Source of the DNA: Taxillus chinensis
Lineage: Eukaryota > Streptophyta > Magnoliopsida > Santalales > Loranthaceae
Direction: 5' to 3'
Assembly: GCA_023512835.1 (NCBI GenBank)
Contig: CM042084.1
Location: forward strand, 45,865,609 to 45,929,608
DNA: 64,000 nucleotides
Below, in pieces: positions 1 through 8,515 of this stretch. A program made the translations under genes and the position numbers. The notes under the pieces are model-generated. The model had not been told where the DNA came from. It ran no database searches and saw only the letters and a program-made list of their open reading frames with translations. Position 1 is the stretch's first letter, and every line of letters begins with the position of its first letter.

Positions 1-436
1 CAAGTTCCTCCTAATGGGCCGTTTGGACACGCATCTAGACTTCAGGGGCCAGTATGGTTTGCTCAGTACTTTCTCCTGAAAAGTCTCCAAAGTGTTGTTG
101 GATTTCTGAAACTGCACGTGCGATCTCTGTCATGTCTTCTTTGTCTTCACAGTTAGCTAGGAAATGATCAAAGCTTGCCATGCTTCCTATAATGAATGTT
201 AAGGTTTGTGCACATGAGATGGGAAAACAAACAAGGATGAATTTTATTGATGCAAATAGGACAGAATCGTCCATGCGTACAAATATATGACACAAGTTGT
301 TCAGATGCAAATGCAACTATACGATGCAAGACAAGCTTTGGGTTCCCTTAGAGAGGCGATCCCTCTTAATGCCTTCTTTTCCTTGACGAGCTTGATGCAT
401 TATTAAATTCTCCTTCCTCGGGTTCATGTATTGTCA
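1..436 (-). other. Element A internal DNA downstream of the DUF7745 ORF
   Basis: This lies 3' of the DUF7745 ORF on the minus strand. A minus-strand reading frame (316 to 35) gives a 93-residue peptide. Its C-terminal half is acidic and helix-prone (residues near CEDKEDMTEIARAVSEIQQ), which could belong to the gag or extra-ORF region of the element. I recognise no family. Nothing else is visible here. Confidence 0.35.
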
Positions 437-1588
437 TTATTTTCCTGGTCGAAACAAGTACCAACAAGTTCTTTCTCGCTGTAGGAGGTGCTCCGCCTCT
501 AGTTTCTCCCGCCAAGAAACATAGGATGGAACAACGTCGGGGTAATAGGAAAGAAAGCCGATTTTCCTAGGTTGGAATGCAGCGTTGAACATCCGAGTAG
601 CAACGGATTCAGCCTTTCTAATGCCATGGTTAATATCACACTTCTCCATTCCATAGAGGACCGGGACGATTTGATTATTTCCCAGACTGCCTCTCCACTT
701 GAAGAGGGGCATAAGCGATTCTACCCCATGGTCCGAGAAGTGGGACCCAGTTGTACCTTCCGTAGCTATACGTCATATGCTCCCTCGGCATCCAGGGCGT
801 GGTCCAGACAACATTCGCCTTGCTCAGATGATTCAGCAACTTTGTCCACCCATTGAGATTCTTGGGTAAGAGCCAGGAGCTTCTTAGAATATCTAACATG
901 ACAGTAGGAGGCCATGAGTAAACATCCCTGAATCGCGGAACAAAGACGGTGGAGATGGCTTTGAGCCAAATACACAAAAGAGGAGGCACCCCATGAAGCG
1001 ACCCCCTCTTGTAGTCCGGATAAATGATAGAGATCTGATGGTTTCAACGAGTATGGCCGGAATGGGGTTAACGCCACCAATCACTTGTGCCACCAGCTCG
1101 AAACGGTCCCGTCGATGTGGCCGGTCACTCGTGGAAAGATCACTAACCCGTAGATAGCAAGGGTGATGAGTGAATGGACCTTATCCTTGTTTGCACCTTC
1201 CAGCTGGCTTTTGATAAATTCCCATGGAAAGACTTCTTTGCCATCCAACCTGATCATGGGGTCAATAATCTTTTTGTCTTTGCCTAAGCATTTGAAACCC
1301 ATGAAATGTGCTAACCCCCGCCTACAAGACTTTTGTGAGTTAGGTTGGAAAACAATGTCATCTTCTTCAAAGGGGATGCGGAGGATTCTTCGATACTCCT
1401 CCAAAGTTGGCACCAGGTCGATGTCCTCAAAGGTGAAGCACCTCCGTCTCGGATCCCAGAAGTGGATCGCTACTTTGATCATATTCTCATCAACAGGGAG
1501 CTGCGACAGGTGTAAGAGATCGCTGAACTGTTGGGTGTAAGCTACATGCCTCGTGTCGGGCCATTCACTCCACGTGGCTCAGAGGTCC
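437..1588 (-). pseudogene. DUF7745 (plant mobile domain) ORF, frameshifted
   Basis: Minus-strand coding remnant spread over about five frame segments (1588-1081, about 1093-960, about 960-766, about 830-675, 712-437). Recognisable blocks in order are: DLLHLSQLPVDENMIKVAIH then FWDPRRRCFTF and DIDLVPTLEEY (1541-1390); ITLAIYGLVIFPRVTGHID (about 1160-1105); PIPAILVETIRSLS (about 1060); WTTPWMP; then RYNWVPLLGPWGRIAYAPL (about 740-690). This order and spacing match DUF7745 proteins, found in plants mainly within retroelements; their function is unknown. The frame is open upstream of the Met at 1482, back to a TGA near 1580, so the true start is probably lost. Frame changes and the terminal stop at 437 make it non-functional. 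Confidence 0.72.
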
Positions 1589-2055
1589 TTGGGGAGTTCG
1601 ACCCGAGTATCCATGACGATCTGATCGGCCATGTAGCAGTCTTGGCCGAGAAGTCTCCCAATTGTCGCTTGGATCTGAATTGAGGCACACTCCACTTCTT
1701 CCACATCTTCAGGATCTCCTGGCACCCCTCAAAAAGATTCCCAAAACTTGCCAGGTCTCCTATGTGTATGCATGGGATGACATGATATGCATATGACAAG
1801 CAAATTGAGTGTGGGTTAGGGTAAATTAAAGCAAAATGTGGTAAAAATGCATGAGTTAGCAAACAAGGTGCAAACAAGACCACAACAACATAAAGCACAC
1901 ACATGAAGGTCAAAAACCCCCGATGGGCATCTACACATACACCTATCTTATTCATTGGTTCCCAAACTATCTCATGTGAGAAGCTCCGTACCCCTAGAGG
2001 CATTGACGGAGGAGGCTCTGAAAAAGGACCCCATTTGGGTGAGGAGTTCAGGCAC
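1589..2055 (-). other. Element A leader, distal part
   Basis: This lies between the DUF7745 ORF and Ath-solo. A long minus-strand frame crosses it (2078-1542), but it shows no family motif and overlaps the DUF7745 start, so I read it as leader. Its last five bases (GGCAC, 2051-2055) are the left TSD of Ath-solo. Confidence 0.5.
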
Positions 2056-3503
2056 TGATGAACCCATTTTATATGCATTTTTGGTATGTGTTCATCCCTT
2101 ATTTTAATGGATTTTAGAGTATTTTATTGTATTTGAGTTATGTTTTATTTGATTAATGTGTTTTTAGTATTTTTGCCGTGTTTTGGTGTGTTTTGTGTAT
2201 TTTGGTGTGTTTTGTAGGTACTTGGAGCAATTTGGCCCAAACGGAGTTGAAAAAGGGCAAAATTGGCATCAGATAATGTTGGACAACTAAAAAGTACTTT
2301 ACACAGGCCATGGCCGCACAAAGGCCGACTATGGCAGGGCGTCTTTTTACTGTTCACGACGAAGTTCTCGCCGTGGCCGCAAAATTAATGGCCGCCGACC
2401 TTCACAAATATCCAGCGTACTGTCGCCATGGCCACGGTTTTTGGTGGCCATGGCCTGTGTCGACGACATTTCTCCTTTTTCTTTTTATTTTATATATTTT
2501 TCTTAATTATTTTAATGCAATAATTGGGGGACTATATAAGGGCCATGTTTATGTTAGAGTTAGGGATTCTGAACCCATTGGGGAGCCGTCCTTGGCGGCT
2601 CAAGAACCATAGCTTTGATTTTAGATTTCTTTTTTGATTTTGGAGAATTTTATATGATTTTGGATAAAGAACACATTGGTTTTGGGTGAGGATCGTTTGT
2701 ATGCCTTTGTGACAGGTTGGTTCGCCTTCTTTTCTCCCTTTATAATCCCAATTTCATGATTTTATATATAGATATGTTTATTCAAATTCTCATGGGATAA
2801 TCCGTTCTTCCTAGGGATTGGGGGTAGCCTAATCCCAATTTCTTAATTGTATGTGTTTTTATTTAATTATTTCTTATCTTTTTCATAAATGATTTCATTT
2901 TATTAATTGAATCTATGTTTGGGCGTCGCGAACCTATTACATGTCTTGGATAATTGGGGGAAGGACCGAAAGGTGAACCTCGATTATCGGAACTATAGAA
3001 TGAGACCTAGGACTTGCGTGTCACGAGAGTAGTCCGTGATCCTAGGAGGAATCATGGTTGATCACCTATTAATGGGTTTGATCCTATTTCAGCGGGTCAC
3101 GAGAGTAGGCTGCTGGGGTTAGGCACGCTGCTATTTCTTGTGGCGGTTGGCGATCACATTAGGATCAACCACCTTCACATGTTAAAGAATTAATAGGAAT
3201 AATTAATTAAGCCATATAATTAAGGATTGGAAATTGTGGTGAACCTCAGCCCCTAGACCTTTATTCCCTTATTTTCCCTTTTCTCTAGGATTGTTTTATT
3301 TTATTTATTTTAATTTAATTTATTTTAATTATTTATTTTTATTTAATTTCTCTATCATTATTTGCTTAGACAATAGGAGCGCAATTAAGTTATAGATTTC
3401 CAACCGTGTCTCTGTGGGATCGACCCTGACTTACCCTTCTACAGGTTAGTTAGGTTTATAAATATTATTTTGAGAGCGTTAGTGCGACAAAAACGTCTTA
3501 TCA
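2056..3503 (+). mobile_element. Ath-solo: solo LTR, Athila-like, TSD GGCAC
   Basis: A 1448-bp unit that starts TGATGAACCC, ends GTCTTATCA and is flanked by a perfect GGCAC duplication (2051-2055 and 3504-3508). It has no coding region and no second LTR, so it is a solo LTR left by unequal recombination. A TATA box (TATATAAG, 2533-2540) sets the plus orientation. U3 holds several CCATGG/GGCCATGGCC palindromes (about 2307-2455). The 3' part has the phrase TGTGGGATCGACCCTGACTT (about 3412-3431), which resembles the end of Athila-type LTRs. The lineage call is tentative; the LTR structure is not. Confidence 0.85.
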
Positions 3504-3726
3504 GGCACCTTACGTGGGATAGAACCCACGGGGCATCCCTATTAAACCTCACTAATCCTAGGTAAAAGATAGAAAACCCGGGTATAGGGTTAGAGGGAGA
3601 GAGAAATGCATGTATGCACAAACAATTCAATCTATACAAAAGAGAAGAAACGAAAATGAAAAGGGCAAAAGGGAAACAACAAGCAAACAATCCACAAACA
3701 AGAGACCATAGCTAGACTCTCTCAAA
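3504..3726 (-). other. Element A leader, proximal part
   Basis: This starts with the right TSD copy of Ath-solo (GGCAC, 3504-3508) and runs to the PBS of A. It is purine-rich on the plus strand and has no convincing coding content. Joined to 1589-2055, it forms the original leader between PBS and ORF. Confidence 0.55.
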
Positions 3727-3746
3727 TGTCCCCAGCAGAGTCGCCA
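3727..3746 (-). promoter_or_regulatory. Primer binding site of element A
   Basis: The minus strand reads TGGCGACTCTGCTGGGGACA immediately inside the LTR, with two bases between. The opening TGGCGACTC is of the kind described for Tat/Ogre-type Ty3 elements, usually assigned to a tRNA-Arg primer. The tRNA assignment is from general knowledge and was not checked. Confidence 0.7.
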
Positions 3747-4720
3747 GTTGTCATCACCCGGTGTCGTCTGGGCTCGTGATTGGCTTGTAATTACTCCTTT
3801 GGATGGAGATTTGGTCATTGAGCCATCATTGCCATAGCTCGCACAGAACCAAAAAGAGAGATAGAAAAATAGAGTCGCCACCAAACAAAGATGAAGGTAT
3901 GTTTGGCCACCTAGGAAGGTCTACGGTTCCAGAGAATAGGTTTGGGAGTCGGTTACGTGTGGGGAAGAAAAAAAAGCTCTTGCACCCCCACAACGCCCAA
4001 AATTGGTACCTAGTCTTTGTCTATGGGTGTTTGCTTGTTTTAATTTTCCTTTCTTTCCTTTTTATTTCATTGCAGAAACTGTGGTGGTTTTGTTTAGAAA
4101 AAGAATGTTATTCTTTTGTTTTATCGAGGAAAACAGAAAGAAAGCGAGTAACATGAAGAGCACAGCAGGGAGCTCGGATTCATTACCATAGTTGATGTTG
4201 GCCAGGTGGTGAAGACATAAGCAATAGGACTTAATCTCACAGCCATAGAAGCCTGGGTTTGTTTAAACAGAATTTGGGGTTTTATTCTTAAAGACAAAAA
4301 GTAAGGTATGATGCCGTGAAGAGCATCTTTGTGAAGCTCGATTCACTACCAGACTCAATGTTGGCCAAGTGGCGAAGATATGAGCATAAAGCTCAATCCC
4401 ACGGCCATCGGGCCTTTGAAAATGTTTTTGTATTTTTGAATAAAAGAATGTGAGATTGGTATAGTTTATGATGAAGAATATAAGAGAAGAGGGGAATAAA
4501 ACCTGGAAATCAAGGTTGATGTTCCTGCTAGCTTTACTCCTCTTTGAATGCTCGAGGGATGCGGCGACGAAAATCCAGCAAGGGTAATGAAAGATGTCTT
4601 CTTCAGCTCCAACCAGCAAAATCTGCCGAATTCTTGGATCTTCTCTCCCTAACTCTCTATGTGCTAGATGTTAGTCAAAAATAAAGATCTTCTCCCCTTG
4701 TGGGAATGGCTAATGCTTCC

Positions 4721-4730
4721 CTTTTATAGA
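4721..4730 (-). promoter_or_regulatory. TATA box of element A LTR
   Basis: The minus strand reads TCTATAAAAG, about 215 bp downstream of the AAAACGGCGTCGTTTT motif. It is a good TATA consensus in the expected U3 position. Confidence 0.6.
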
Positions 4731-4984
4731 GTTTGAAGAGGGGACAGCCGCCCGCCTTGGAATTTAGTGAATTAAATGATGTGATTTTGGAGTTCCCATG
4801 CGTTGACAGCAAGCTTCAAGAACGACATATGCATTTACGAGGTGAAAACAGGTCCCCAGGCATTAAACACGTGTTATGAGCCGTTTAAAATCAATTCCGA
4901 GAGACATAGCATTCGCTTTACTGTGCACTTAAAAGGGAAGCAAAAACGGCGTCGTTTTGGAGTTTCTAGCCAGAGGTTCGAAGC

Positions 4985-5560
4985 CTAGTGGGTTGAAGAT
5001 CGCAAGGTCGAAGGCTGGAGGCTGCCTCGCAGGTCGCAGGGTCGAAGGCTGGAGGCTACCTCGAAGGGTCGAAGGTCGGAGGCTGGAGGCTGCCTCGAAG
5101 GTCGTAGGTTGGAGGCTGCCTCAAAGGGTCGAAGGTCGTAGTCGGAGGTTGCCTCGAAGGTCGTAGGTTGGAGGCTGCCTCGAAGGGTCGAAGGTCATAG
5201 TCGGAGGCTGCCTCGAAGGTCGTTGGTCGGAGGCTGCCTCGAAGGGTCGAAGGTCGTTGGTCGGAGGCTGCCTCGAAGGGTCGAAGGTCGTAGCCGGAGG
5301 CTGCCTCGAAGGTCGTAGGTTGGAGGCTGCCTCGAAGGGTCAAAGGTCGTAGCCAGAGGCTGCCTCAAAGGTTGAAGGTCGGAGGCTGCCTCGAAGGGTC
5401 TAAGGTCGTAGCCGGAGGCTGCCTCGAAGGTCGAAGGTGGGAGGCTGCCTCGAAGGGTCGAAGGTCATAGCTGGAGGCTGCCTCGAAGGTCGTAGGTCAG
5501 AGGCTGCCTCGAAGGTCGAAGGTCTAAGCCGCCTCGTAGGGTCGAAGGTCGTAGCCGCCT
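4985..5560. repeat. Minisatellite 1 in element A LTR
   Basis: Degenerate tandem array with units of about 25-50 bp built from GGAGGCTGCCTCGAAGG alternating with TCGAAGGTCGTAG-type spacers, in at least ten copies. It is free of stops in several frames, so it produces spurious ORFs on both strands. Confidence 0.85.
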
Positions 5561-5614
5561 TGCAGGGGCTTCGAGGTAGATCTTCAAGGCTACGTCTACG
5601 AGGCTACGAGGCAG

Positions 5615-5826
5615 ATCTTCGAGGCTAGGGGCTTCGAGGCAAGGCTGTGCTATGAGGCTGGGAGCTTCGAGGCAAGGCTGCGCTACGAGGCTGGGGGCTT
5701 CGAGGTAGGGCTGCGCTACGAGGTTGGGGGCTTCGAGGCAAGGCTGCGCTACAAGGTTGGGAGGCTTCGAGGCAAGGCTGTGCTACGAGGCTAGGGGCTT
5801 CGAGGAAAGGCTGTGCTACGAGGCTA
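5615..5826. repeat. Minisatellite 2 in element A LTR
   Basis: Tandem array of about six units of 33 bp, each containing GGGGCTTCGAGGCAAGGCTG and GCTACGAGG. It directly abuts minisatellite 1 but has a different consensus; both share GCTTCGAGG-like words, so one may derive from the other. Confidence 0.8.
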
Positions 5827-6066
5827 GTGTAGAGACCATAAATTCGCCTGAACTGTTTCTGGGACATTTTTGCAACTATTTTAGTCATAACTTCTTCGTT
5901 TCAAGTCGGATTTGGGCATGGTCAAGTGCGTTGGTTTCCAAATTTCGTCCTCTGTCCTTTGGTGTTGACCTTGGGGCATTTTGAGGTCTCCTGGACATGG
6001 CTCTCATTCTTGGGCCTCTCTGCTGAGTTCGATAGCCATCTGGCCTGGTCAAAATGGGGTCCAACA

Positions 6067-6194
6067 TAATCCATAAACCCAGAAGTATTACAGGTCAATG
6101 GGGGCTACATTGCTCCCCTAGAAAGAGAGTTTTACCCCATAATCATTCTTACAACGATATAAAACCCAAAATAAAACATAAAGATGGTACCAGT
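6067..6194 (-). repeat. B2 3' LTR fragment a (minus-strand Athila-like LTR)
   Basis: The minus strand contains CTAGGGGAGCAATGTAGCC (about 6120-6102), matching the R/U5 part of the B1 LTRs at 51959 and 61513. It lies between element A and T-solo-1. Its last five bases (CCAGT, 6190-6194) are the left TSD of T-solo-1. Confidence 0.75.
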
Positions 6195-8158
6195 TGTAAT
6201 GACCCGTGTGTTACCCGTGTGTAAGGAGTTAACCACAAACACCTTGGATGTTGGTACACAAGTTTAAGGTAAGAGATGAGCCCAAGAGGGGACTTTTGAG
6301 AGGTGCATGTGCCAAGCGATAGCGTACATTTATGCCCTAGGAAGATGCTATGCGTTTTCATGCGGTTTTAAGCTGTTTTAGCTGATCTTGGAGCTCACTT
6401 TTGACCTAGTAGATGGCCTCAAACAATTGGCGTGCAAGAACAAAAGTTTCTTAGAATGAGGTCCTCTATCTACCACAGAAATTTCAGAGCATTTGGAGCT
6501 GAACGTGAATTCACCCATTTCACGTGCAAGCATATTTTTTGCTCCTCCAGGCCTCTACAAGATGCAAGGAGACTTGTGGTGAAGTTTGAGTGCATTTGGA
6601 GCTGCACGCCAATTGGGGAATTGGCGTGCAAATTGGCGTGCAGGTGTATTTTTGCATGGTTCCCTTGGTTTTGTCATTCTAATGATCTTTCTCCAAAGGA
6701 CCATGTTGAAATTCTGAGTATTTTGGCCTATATGGGTGCGGAAAGGTGCTAACTTGTGTGATCAAAACTACGTCGTTTTGATCCTGGGTTTACTTAATCA
6801 AAACTACGTCGTTTTGATGTGGATGGTGTCTATATAAGGAGGGCTTGAGTTTGAGTTTAGGGTTCTTGTGTTCCTTTGCTGCAGTTGCTGCTGGGAGAGA
6901 GAGAGAGCTAGAGAGAGAGAGGGAAGGGGAGTTGCTTGGTTGCTGCCGGAGCATCTTGCGTGGGGAGGACAGCGTTTGGCGCGGGAGCAAGGAAGAGGCG
7001 CTTTAAGGTAGGGGTTCTGTTCTTCCTAATCCCTCCTCTGTCCTAGGGTCCTAGGGCAGATTCTGGGCTGTATCTGTTTATATATACATATGTAATCCAT
7101 ATAGGTGTGATCTCCTATATGGATGTTGGCCTTCAGTGGCGTATTGGTGTGATTTCTGAGGTTGGGTGGTTTGTGCATGTTATGTGTTTGACATTATGCC
7201 TGTGAGGCTGTGCATGTTATGTGTTTGACATTATGCCTGTGAGGCTGTGCATGTTATGTGTTTGAGGTAATGCCTGTGAGGCCACGCACGTCCAGTGTGT
7301 TAGATTATGTCTGTGTGGCTGGGTTTATGAGCTTGTGGATATATGCATGCTAAGTGTTCGATGTTATTCCGGTGTGACTGAGCATACTAAGTGTTTGATG
7401 TTATGCATGTATGGCCATGTGTGCTGCGTGTTTGCTTGTACACCCGGTGGCTGTGGAAGCCCGGGACTGTTTTGTGGAACCCGGTGGCTGTGGAAGCCCG
7501 GGACTGTTTTGTGGAACCCGGTGGCTGTGGAAGCCCGGGACTGTTTTGTGGAACCCGGTGGCTGTGGAAGCCCGGGACTGTTTTTGTGGAACCCGGTGGC
7601 TGTGGAAGCCCGGGACTGTTCTTGTAACCCGGTGGCTGTGGAAGCCCGGGAGTGTTTATGTACCAGCCCGTGTATGATTGCATTTGCTATTATAGCCTGT
7701 AACTACATCTGGTGGAATAATTGTAACACGACACAGCACTTGTACACAAGGCATGTAGATATTAGGTGCATGGGATGGGTTGGGAGACATGATCCCTCTT
7801 GAGCCGTGGTTGCTCACCCCTCCTACCATGTTGTTTTCTTTACGAGGAACCTACAGGCGTTAGGTGGGAACACCAAGGTGGAAGACCATCTCCATTTTAT
7901 TGTTTATTTCAGTAATGTAATTTTATGATTTATGTAACCCCAGGGTGGGAAATGTACTAAGGGATTGAATTGTAATAAGGAACATGGTTGTTTTGTGAAC
8001 CTTTGATATGTGGAATTAAATAAAGATGTGGCTTGTTTGATTTATTGTAATTGTTAGACTTGTTTGTGGCATCCAGTAATCCAACCCCATTGCCCTCCGT
8101 GTGGGTGAATGGGGAGTCACGTACCGGTTTCCTCGGGTTGGAAATCCGGGGCGTGACA
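6195..8158 (+). mobile_element. T-solo-1: solo LTR, Tekay-like ends, TSD CCAGT
   Basis: A 1964-bp unit that starts TGTAATGACCCG, ends GGGGCGTGACA and is flanked by perfect CCAGT (6190-6194, 8159-8163). The ends match the LTRs of T1 and T2. Inside are: a block nearly identical to the Athila-like B1 LTR (about 6330-6660); two copies of the ATCAAAAC-N6-GTTTTGAT palindrome (about 6761-6818); a TATA box at 6831; GA-rich leader; a splice-donor-like AAG/GTAGGG at 7007/7008; two minisatellites (7196-7290 and 7442-7660); and an AG at 7845-7846 after a pyrimidine tract. It is the most divergent plus-strand Tekay-like LTR in the window. Confidence 0.9.
7442..7660. repeat. 37-bp minisatellite in Tekay-like LTR (six units in T-solo-1)
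   Basis: The unit begins ACCCGGTGGCTGTGGAAG followed by CCCGGGACTG and a T-rich spacer, period 37 (sometimes 38). The first unit starts at 7442 and the second at 7479. Each unit has a CCCGG...CCGGG arm pair. The same array occurs at 9592-9765, 16818-16995, 30358-30535, 33725-33940 and 39281-39460, with five or six units each. Since 37 is not a multiple of three and the units lack stops, all frames stay open and yield meaningless GGCGSPG-type peptides. Confidence 0.92.
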
Positions 8159-8515
8159 CCAGTAGAGAGAGAGAGATGATTAGCAGCTCCAACACTTCTC
8201 CTTCTCTGCTAGAAACCCTAGCCGTCAAGCTCCAGATGCTACTGTTTCTCCAAAAACGTGTTGCAGGGTGTTTACGTGTCCTTTTAGAGATAAGTTCTCC
8301 CCCCCTTTATAGGGCCGTAGGTCGTGCATGAGGTGTGCCTTAACGGCCAGCTGTTGTCACTTACCAAAACGGCATAGTTTTTGTAAGTGGTATTCATTCT
8401 TCCTTCCAACCTTAATAAAACTCAAACCAAATAGAATTTGGACCAGGTTCTTTAGATAAAAATCATCAGCATAACAAAACAAAGCTCCCTAAGCAAAAAC
8501 ATGGGTGCACGTGCT
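8159..8515 (-). repeat. B2 3' LTR fragment b, with promoter
   Basis: The middle piece of the B2 LTR. On the minus strand it reads from the CACGTG region at 8511 through a degenerate palindrome (AAAACTATGCCGTTTTGG type, about 8382-8363), a TATA-like CCCTATAAAGG (about 8320-8310) and a CT-repeat next to the TSD of T-solo-1. The order matches the intact B1 LTRs at 51146 and 60700. Confidence 0.75.

Larger units (their letters stand above)
1..6066 (-). mobile_element. Element A: Ty3-type LTR retrotransposon with DUF7745 ORF, 5' part only
   Basis: Read on the minus strand, the order is LTR (6066 to 3749), a two-base gap, PBS (3746 to 3727), a leader, then a DUF7745-type ORF (1588 to 437). The rest of the element, including pol and the 3' LTR, lies left of the window, so neither its lineage by RT nor its TSD can be checked. 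A sits inside the 3' LTR of the older Athila-like element B2, whose sequence resumes at 6067. The leader is interrupted by Ath-solo at 2056-3503. The PBS type and the DUF7745 ORF suggest the Tat/Ogre side of Ty3, but this is inference. Confidence 0.75.
3749..6066 (-). repeat. 5' LTR of element A
   Basis: A 2318-bp LTR; on the minus strand it starts TGTTGGACCCC and ends GGTGATGACA next to the PBS. The U3 part (right side) holds two tandem-repeat arrays. The motif AAAACGGCGTCGTTTT at about 4944-4959 is a variant of the palindrome seen in the other LTR families here. A minus-strand TATA box (TATAAA) lies at 4723-4728. Since the left LTR is outside the window, the right boundary rests on the TG...CA ends and on the return of B2 sequence at 6067. 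Confidence 0.78.

Noticed and set aside
1542..2078. 178-residue minus-strand ORF upstream of DUF7745
   Set aside because: It crosses into Ath-solo at 2056, so part of it did not exist before that insertion; no domain signal.
3727..3746. tRNA gene fragment
   Set aside because: Only the 3'-end complement is present, directly next to an LTR, so it is a primer binding site; the same holds at 10237, 26071, 31022 and 52637.
4957..5888. Gly/Arg- and Pro/Ser-rich ORFs on both strands in element A LTR
   Set aside because: Readings of the two minisatellites; no conserved domain and the frames are interchangeable.
7335..7802. Long overlapping ORFs with GGCGSPGLF / WLWKPGTV / VAVEARDCF repeats, recurring near 9540, 16767, 30233, 33530 and 39136
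   Set aside because: They are three-frame readings of the stop-free 37-bp minisatellite in Tekay-like LTRs; the period is not a multiple of three and no frame is favoured.
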